From assembly GCF_033095805.1 (NCBI RefSeq), contig NZ_CP109901.1, positions 3,407,766 through 3,471,765 of the forward strand: a DNA stretch of 64,000 nt, written 5' to 3'. The stretch comes from Serratia sp. UGAL515B_01 (GTDB lineage Bacteria > Pseudomonadota > Gammaproteobacteria > Enterobacterales > Enterobacteriaceae). Position 1 is the stretch's first letter, and each line of letters opens with the position of its first letter. This document shows, piece by piece, positions 58,470 through 64,000 of this stretch. The position numbers and the translations under genes were made by a program. A model generated the notes under the pieces. The model saw only the letters and a list, made by a program, of their open reading frames with translations. It was not told the DNA's origin and made no database searches.

Positions 58470-58479
58470 CTCTCGTTGC

Positions 58480-58898
58480 GTGAAGCGGTGGATTGATGAT
58501 GGCTTTACCCAAAAGATCTCAAATGAAACCGACGCTAATCAGATTTTAGATTTGAAAGGTATTTTTAAGGCAAACGATTATCTAGCCTTCTATACCGTCT
58601 GATCAACTAAAGATCGCGACATTGTATGTGAAAATTTATTGGACACGTGCGCTGACAATAATGCAGGGCTAGGCTGTTCCCCTCAATGATACACGAACAC
58701 CCCTGGGGGTCATTTGCGCACTGAACAAGGCGTGAGTTGTGCGGTTTGATAGACCCAATAAGCAGCGAATAATGCAGCAATGCGCGGTTTGCGTGTATCT
58801 CCTGTTCATCCGTACTCGTCAAAGTCCAGGAAACCCGTGCTTGGTTAAAACAGCTCTAAGCCCCTACTAAACATCGTTATCGATGTCCAAGGAAAGGT
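58480..58898. other. Gap with a MITE fragment
   Basis: About 420 bp. It holds a family 1 fragment at 58670-58795 (TAGGCTGTTCCCCTCAATG and CAATAAGCAGCGAATAATGCAG) and otherwise no gene. Confidence 0.45.
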
Positions 58899-59567
58899 TT
58901 ATTCCGGCATAATAAATGGCCCACCCTGTTCCAGCGCTCGCTGATAGGCGGGACGAGCATGAACACGCTGCAGAAAATTTTGTAACTGCGGACATTCATC
59001 CAACCCACCTCGTCCAGCCATCGCCTCTAGTGGAAAACTCATTTGAATATCTGCTGCGCTAAACGCATTGCCGACAAACCAGGCACTTTTATTCAGGTGT
59101 TGCTCAAGATAGTTGCGATGGGTAGCAATCTGTTTATCCAAATACCCCTTTTGTACGCCTTTGCCAATAGCACCTGCAAGCGGACGGATCACCCATGGGA
59201 CGGGTGGGAGTCCTAACCGGTTGAGCACCAGTTTCATTACCAACAGAGGCATTAACGAACCTTCAGCATAATGCAGCCAATAACGATACTCCTGACGAGC
59301 ACGGAGATCGGTCGGTTTGAATACCTCCTGTTCATCATAAACTTCCTGCAAATACTCAATAATGGCCCCCGATTCCGCGAGTGTAAGATCCCCATCAACG
59401 AGCACGGGAGACTTTCCTAAAGGATGGATTTTTTGCAATTCCACTGGTGCAAGCATCGTAAGGCTGTCGCGCTGGTAACGCTGGATTTGATACGGAACAC
59501 CCAATTCTTCCAAGAACCATAGGATGCGTTGTGAACGGGAATTATTGAGATGATGAAGGGTAATCAT
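58899..59567 (-). CDS. Glutathione S-transferase family protein
   Basis: A 222-residue GST. The thioredoxin-like N-terminal domain contains SRSQRILWFLEELGVPY and the glutathione-binding LVDGDLTLAESGAIIEYL (ES motif). The C-terminal helical domain ends with SAADIQMSFPLEAM and the family N-capping motif. Conjugates or reduces electrophiles using glutathione. Isolated on the minus strand. Exact subfamily not assigned. Confidence 0.9.
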   Translation of the reverse strand: MITLHHLNNSRSQRILWFLEELGVPYQIQRYQRDSLTMLAPVELQKIHPLGKSPVLVDGDLTLAESGAIIEYLQEVYDEQEVFKPTDLRARQEYRYWLHYAEGSLMPLLVMKLVLNRLGLPPVPWVIRPLAGAIGKGVQKGYLDKQIATHRNYLEQHLNKSAWFVGNAFSAADIQMSFPLEAMAGRGGLDECPQLQNFLQRVHARPAYQRALEQGGPFIMPE

Positions 59568-59771
59568 GGGTTTTCTCCGGTAACAATACTTGCATTAAAG
59601 GTAGTTGCCTCCTGGTCTCCTGCCAAACCGGTTTACCTCAGACACGATCATCAATTTATTTGAATGAAACACTCAAAACACCTCGATTTTCTATTGGCTA
59701 TATTTAGCCTAGTATTTAACACATCGAGAGGATACAGCCTCTCACCTAATATAAACTCTGAGGATTTGACC

Positions 59772-60032
59772 ATGAAAAACATCAAAATTTTTGCTACTGC
59801 TTTTATTCTAGCTTCTGCTTCTTTCGCTAGCATTGCCGCAGACCAATTAAGCAACCAGCCCGCTGCTGGCGCACATAAAATCGGTGTGGTATCTGTAAGT
59901 GGTGCGAACAACCTGAGTGCTCTGGAAGCCGAACTGGCAAGCAAAGCCGAGGCAGCGGGTGCCAGCTCCTACCGCATTATTGCTGCTGGTGGGAAAAACA
60001 AAATGTACGGCACCGCAGAAATCTTCAACTGA
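59772..60032 (+). CDS. YdgH/BhsA/McbA-like (DUF1471) periplasmic stress protein
   Basis: 86 residues with a signal peptide (MKNIKIFATAFILASASFAS). The mature chain follows the DUF1471 pattern HKIGVVSVSGANNLSALEAE, ending SYRIIAAGGKNKMYGTAEIF. Small members of this family are secreted envelope stress and biofilm-linked proteins. Start ATG 59772 is after GAGGATTTGACC. Confidence 0.88.
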   Translation: MKNIKIFATAFILASASFASIAADQLSNQPAAGAHKIGVVSVSGANNLSALEAELASKAEAAGASSYRIIAAGGKNKMYGTAEIFN

Positions 60033-60062
60033 TCGTCAGCACATTCACTGACAAAATAAACT

Positions 60063-60112
60063 AAGCCCCGCGAGATAATGTTAACGGCGTTACCTCGAGG
60101 GGCTTTCTTGTA
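60063..60112 (+). terminator. Terminator of the DUF1471 gene
   Basis: AAGCCCCGCGAG pairs imperfectly with CTCGAGGGGCTT and is followed by TCTTGTATTT. Confidence 0.7.
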
Positions 60113-60264
60113 TTTCAGACGGGGAAAGGACCAAATGATGTCATTAACCTCATCTGTGGTCTTTCTGGATACTGATATATTTCGCCTCTAACTCTTTTAT
60201 AGAGTTAAAAAGTATCCTGAAAACAACGAAAGCGCTTTTCACACTTTTGTAGCCTACAAAAAAC

Positions 60265-60290
60265 AGGAAAGCCCCGCATAACGGGGCTTA
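60265..60290 (-). terminator. ssb terminator
   Basis: AAGCCCCG/CGGGGCTT at 60269-60289 followed on the minus strand by TCCTGTTTTTTG. Confidence 0.75.
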
Positions 60291-60326
60291 AGGACACTAT
60301 ACTTTACAAAAAATCTATGGCGTATT

Positions 60327-60875
60327 TTAGAACGGAATATCGTCGTCAAAGTCCATTGGGGGTTCATTACCGGCCGCTGGCGCGCTGTTTTGAGCTGGGC
60401 GGGCCTGCTGCTGGCCACCACCGCTGAACTGGCTGCTACTTTGCGGCTGCTGAGGCTGCCCCCAACCCCCCTGTTGGCCGCCTGCTGGCTGACCACCACC
60501 TGCCGGGGCTCCCCCCCCCTGACGGCCACCCAACATCTGCATGGTACCGCCCACATTAACTACGACTTCGGTAGTGTACTTTTCTACACCTGCCTGATCG
60601 GTCCATTTACGCGTCTGCAACGCACCCTCAATATAAACTTGAGAACCTTTACGCAAGTATTCACCCGCCACTTCCGCCAGCTTGCCAAACAACACAACAC
60701 GGTGCCATTCCGTTTTTTCTTTCTGCTCGCCGGTCACTTTGTCACGCCAGCTCTCTGAGGTCGCCAGGGTAATGTTGGCAACAGCACCACCGTTAGGCAT
60801 GTAGCGGACTTCAGGGTCTTGGCCCAGATTTCCGACCAAGATTACTTTGTTTACGCCTCTGCTGGCCATATTCAA
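60327..60875 (-). CDS. ssb: Single-stranded DNA-binding protein SSB
   Basis: A 182-residue SSB: N-terminal OB fold ([36 protein letters not shown]), a glycine/glutamine/proline-rich linker and the acidic tip MDFDDDIPF that recruits repair proteins. Divergent from uvrA. Full length. Confidence 0.98.
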   Translation of the reverse strand: MNMASRGVNKVILVGNLGQDPEVRYMPNGGAVANITLATSESWRDKVTGEQKEKTEWHRVVLFGKLAEVAGEYLRKGSQVYIEGALQTRKWTDQAGVEKYTTEVVVNVGGTMQMLGGRQGGGAPAGGGQPAGGQQGGWGQPQQPQSSSQFSGGGQQQARPAQNSAPAAGNEPPMDFDDDIPF

Positions 60876-60917
60876 TCTCCTGATGAATCATTAAGTGGAT
60901 AAAAACCACATTTTGCT

Positions 60918-61166
60918 TAAGCTGTGTGCCTTAATTACCGTGGTAACGTCGCAGCCCAAAAAACCGTCATCGAGACGGGGTGAATGACAGAATTGCCTTT
61001 GTTCAAGCCCGACATAGAATACAGGCTTTTGGCACGCACACCTTCAGACCGGGGCATTGCCACGTTGTTCACCACTTGTTAGGCCTACAAACAGCGAGGC
61101 TTCCATCTTGCCCTGCGCGTACATGACAACAAGCGCCGCTCGCGTGCAATTAAGGGACACAGCCTA
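60918..61166 (+). mobile_element. MITE family 1, full-length copy between ssb and uvrA
   Basis: 249 bp from TAAGCTGTGTGCCTTAATTACC to CAATTAAGGGACAC-AGCCTA. Internal modules CAAGCCCGACATAGAATACAG and GCTTTTGGCACGC follow the reference copy. It inserts 43 bp from the ssb start codon and about 98 bp from the uvrA SOS box. Confidence 0.82.
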
Positions 61167-61263
61167 GTCTAAACCGTAAATTGTAGCATGTCATACGCCT
61201 AGATTATACCTGCGAAGTTCCTTCCAAAATTGCTTCTACAATCGACCTCCTTACATATCCATA

Positions 61264-61279
61264 CTGGATATTCATTCAG
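61264..61279. promoter_or_regulatory. LexA (SOS) box of uvrA
   Basis: CTGGATATTCATTCAG, one change from the E. coli uvrA box CTGTATATTCATTCAG. It is 121 bp upstream of the uvrA ATG. Confidence 0.8.
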
Positions 61280-61400
61280 GTTTACTTGTGTCATAATTAT
61301 GCGTTTCGTCCTGACAGTGTCGTTTTTGCGGGTAAAATCACAAATTCGCTCGTTAAGAAACGGAGACAGGCGTGGTGTATCATCAAGACGGGAAGTGTAA

Positions 61401-64000
61401 ATGGACAATATCGAAGTTCGTGGTGCTCGAACCCATAATCTCAAAAACATCAATCTTATTATTCCGCGTGACAAACTGATCGTTGTTACCGGTCTGTCGG
61501 GTTCAGGCAAGTCCTCATTGGCCTTTGATACACTGTATGCCGAAGGGCAACGGCGTTACGTCGAATCTCTCTCTGCTTACGCGCGGCAATTTCTTTCGCT
61601 GATGGAAAAACCGGACGTCGACCATATTGAAGGTCTTTCGCCAGCGATTTCTATTGAGCAAAAATCGACCTCACACAACCCGCGCTCCACCGTGGGTACT
61701 ATCACCGAAATCCACGACTATCTGCGTCTGCTGTTTGCCCGAGTCGGTGAACCACGCTGCCCGGATCACCATGTTACTCTGGCGGCACAAACGGTCAGCC
61801 AGATGGTGGATAACGTACTCAACCAGCCGGAAGGCAAACGCCTGATGTTACTGGCTCCAGTGGTAAAAGATCGTAAGGGTGAACACACCAAGACGTTGGA
61901 AAACCTGGCAGCCCAAGGATATATCCGTGCACGTATTGACGGCGAGGTGTGCGATCTCTCCGATCCACCTAAGCTGGAACTGCAAAAGAAACACACTATT
62001 GAAGTGGTAGTGGACCGTTTCAAAGTTCGTGACGATTTGGCACAGCGCCTGGCCGAGTCTTTTGAAACTGCGCTAGAACTCTCAGGCGGAACGGCCATCG
62101 TTGCCGACATGGATGACGAAAAAGCAGAAGAACTGCTGTTCTCTGCCAATTTTGCCTGCCCAACCTGTGGTTACAGCATGCGTGAATTGGAACCGCGACT
62201 GTTCTCATTCAACAACCCGGCGGGAGCCTGTCCAACCTGTGATGGGCTAGGTGTGCAGCAGTTTTTCGATCCTGAACGTGTGGTACAAAATCCCGACCTG
62301 TCTCTTGCCGGCGGCGCTATTCGTGGTTGGGATCGTCGCAATTTCTATTATTTCCAGATGCTGCGTTCATTGGCTGAGCACTATGAATTTGATGTAGAAG
62401 CGCCATTCAGCAGTCTGAGTGCCAGCGTACAAAAAGCCGTGCTCAGCGGCTCAGGCAAAGAATCAATCGAATTCAAATACATTAACGATCGTGGTGATAC
62501 CACCGTGCGCCGTCATCCGTTTGAGGGTGTACTGCACAATATGGAACGCCGTTACAAAGAGACAGAATCCAGCGCTGTGCGGGAAGAACTGGCCAAATTT
62601 ATCAGTAACCGCCCTTGCGCCTCATGCCATGGCACACGCCTGCGTGAAGAAGCACGTAACGTGTTCGTGGAAGATACAACGTTACCTGAGATTTCAGATC
62701 TGAGTATCGGCCACGCGATGACATTCTTCCAGAACATGAAACTGAGCGGCCAACGCGCACAGATCGCCGAAAAAGTGCTGAAAGAGATTGGCGATCGCCT
62801 GAAGTTCCTGGTCAATGTCGGCTTGAACTACCTTTCCCTATCGCGTTCTGCTGAGACACTCTCTGGGGGTGAAGCTCAGCGTATCCGTCTGGCCAGCCAG
62901 ATCGGCGCAGGTTTGGTAGGTGTGATGTACGTGCTGGATGAACCTTCCATCGGCTTGCACCAGCGCGATAATGAGCGCCTGTTAGAGACTCTGATCCATC
63001 TGCGCAATCTGGGTAATACCGTGATTGTGGTTGAACACGATGAAGACGCGATCCGCGCCGCCGATCATGTGATCGATATTGGTCCCGGTGCCGGTGTGCA
63101 CGGTGGGCAAGTGGTTGCGGAAGGCACCGTTGAAGACATCATGGCAGAGCCAGACTCATTGACAGGCCAGTTCCTTAGCGGCAAACGCGAAATCGCTATC
63201 CCGGCACAACGCGTACCAGCAGACCCGGCTAAAGTGCTGAAGCTGAGCGGTGCTCGTGGCAATAACCTCAAAGATGTCACACTGACGCTGCCCGTGGGGC
63301 TGTTTACCTGTATTACCGGTGTTTCTGGTTCAGGCAAATCAACGCTGATCAACGATACGCTTTTTCCTATTGCCCAGCGTCAGCTCAACGGAGCGACCAT
63401 TGCCGAACCATCACCTTACCGTGAAGTGACTGGGCTGGAGCACTTCGACAAGGTGATCGACATCGATCAGAGTCCGATTGGTCGCACACCGCGTTCCAAC
63501 CCTGCAACCTATACCGGGATCTTTACGCCAGTACGTGAACTGTTTGCTGGCGTACCGGAATCCCGCACCCGTGGTTACACACCTGGCCGATTCAGCTTTA
63601 ACGTGAAGGGAGGCCGTTGTGAAGCCTGCCAGGGCGACGGCGTGATCAAGGTAGAGATGCACTTCCTGCCGGATATCTACGTACCCTGCGATCAGTGCAA
63701 AGGGAAGCGCTATAATCGCGAAACGTTGGAGGTGAAGTACAAAGGTAAAAATATCCACGAAGTGCTGGATATGACCATTGAAGAGGCTCGTGATTTCTTC
63801 GATGCGGTACCTGCACTGGCGCGTAAACTGCAAACGCTGATGGAGGTAGGGCTCTCTTACATCCGTCTGGGGCAGTCGGCAACTACCCTTTCCGGTGGTG
63901 AGGCGCAGCGTGTGAAACTGGCACGCGAACTGTCGAAACGCGGCACAGGCCAGACTCTGTATATCCTTGATGAACCAACCACAGGCCTGCATTTCGCCGA
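61401..64000 (+). CDS. uvrA: Excinuclease ABC subunit A UvrA (partial, C-terminus beyond window)
   Basis: About 866 of an expected 940 residues. It carries two ABC ATPase modules: first Walker A in [14 protein letters not shown] (about residue 31) with the signature [14 protein letters not shown], and second Walker A in [13 protein letters not shown] (about residue 640) with [15 protein letters not shown]. Zinc-finger cysteines are visible in [26 protein letters not shown] and CDQCKGKRY. Senses bulky DNA lesions and loads UvrB. Open to the last base. Confidence 0.97.
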   Translation, partial: MDNIEVRGARTHNLKNINLIIPRDKLIVVTGLSGSGKSSLAFDTLYAEGQRRYVESLSAYARQFLSLMEKPDVDHIEGLSPAISIEQKSTSHNPRSTVGTITEIHDYLRLLFARVGEPRCPDHHVTLAAQTVSQMVDNVLNQPEGKRLMLLAPVVKDRKGEHTKTLENLAAQGYIRARIDGEVCDLSDPPKLELQKKHTIEVVVDRFKVRDDLAQRLAESFETALELSGGTAIVADMDDEKAEELLFSANFACPTCGYSMRELEPRLFSFNNPAGACPTCDGLGVQQFFDPERVVQNPDLSLAGGAIRGWDRRNFYYFQMLRSLAEHYEFDVEAPFSSLSASVQKAVLSGSGKESIEFKYINDRGDTTVRRHPFEGVLHNMERRYKETESSAVREELAKFISNRPCASCHGTRLREEARNVFVEDTTLPEISDLSIGHAMTFFQNMKLSGQRAQIAEKVLKEIGDRLKFLVNVGLNYLSLSRSAETLSGGEAQRIRLASQIGAGLVGVMYVLDEPSIGLHQRDNERLLETLIHLRNLGNTVIVVEHDEDAIRAADHVIDIGPGAGVHGGQVVAEGTVEDIMAEPDSLTGQFLSGKREIAIPAQRVPADPAKVLKLSGARGNNLKDVTLTLPVGLFTCITGVSGSGKSTLINDTLFPIAQRQLNGATIAEPSPYREVTGLEHFDKVIDIDQSPIGRTPRSNPATYTGIFTPVRELFAGVPESRTRGYTPGRFSFNVKGGRCEACQGDGVIKVEMHFLPDIYVPCDQCKGKRYNRETLEVKYKGKNIHEVLDMTIEEARDFFDAVPALARKLQTLMEVGLSYIRLGQSATTLSGGEAQRVKLARELSKRGTGQTLYILDEPTTGLHFA

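Noticed and set aside
60390..60758. Long frame antisense to ssb
   Set aside because: It mirrors the low-complexity glycine/glutamine linker and conserved coding of ssb; a shadow frame.

Overview
The window looks like a chromosomal segment of a Serratia-type enterobacterium (gamma-Proteobacteria). Most of its backbone follows the enterobacterial order: rnk, cybC-pmbA-darP, then a barnase/barstar pair-aaeBAX-aaeR, then tldD-nitrilase-yhdP-rng-maf-mreDCB-csrD-acuI-msrPQ-aroQ-accBC-yhdT-panF-prmA-(cah)-dusB-fis, and finally yjcE-ghxP, ssb and uvrA. The YenI/YenR-like quorum-sensing pair, YPAL-like palindromic repeats and the codon style fit Serratia. The many decayed genes, insertion-sequence wrecks and short non-coding repeats point to a genome undergoing reduction, such as a host-associated Serratia (S. 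symbiotica-like). The genus is an inference, not a measurement.

Region by region. 1-4433 (minus) is a seven-gene operon: a stand-alone PRD regulator, a glycine-rich SFCGS protein, DUF4312, membrane proteins DUF4311 and DUF4310, an amidohydrolase/deacetylase, and a DgaE-like PLP ammonia lyase cut by the window edge. It resembles a PTS sugar-amine operon whose PTS permease is replaced by an uncharacterised set of proteins. 4434-7190 holds a complete MITE, a YPAL-like repeat, an RclC-like (DUF417) membrane protein and a TetR regulator that share a 16-bp palindromic operator. 7190-16406 is conserved backbone with a secreted barnase-like RNase and its barstar, and the aae efflux system. 16407-24200 is an accessory, decaying region: acetamidase, a wrecked APC permease, an NTF2-like secreted protein, an IS110 remnant, a 7-bp tandem repeat, a possible orphan small-RNA locus, and convergent luxR/luxI. 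24226-48696 is dense housekeeping backbone (modified-peptide protease, cell-shape genes, fatty-acid synthesis, fis). 48697-52709 is a broken island with an IS1, a 3'-truncated IS3-type element, an STM2901/DUF1493 pair and damaged DUF3289 and DUF943 genes. 53233-64000 is backbone again (lpxP, yjcE, ghxP, GST, ssb, uvrA) with a collapsed lrgAB pair.

The strongest unexplained signals are two families of short non-coding repeats. Family 1 is a MITE of about 250-275 bp. Its best copy has perfect 21-bp terminal inverted repeats, and at least eleven full, degenerate or partial copies occur in the window. Copies lie in regulatory gaps, including the ssb-uvrA divergent region and the aaeX-aaeR divergent region. 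Family 2 is a fold-back repeat of about 130-165 bp, and in two of its three clear copies it directly abuts a family 1 copy. The least understood protein system is the DUF4310/4311/4312/SFCGS/PRD operon at the left edge.
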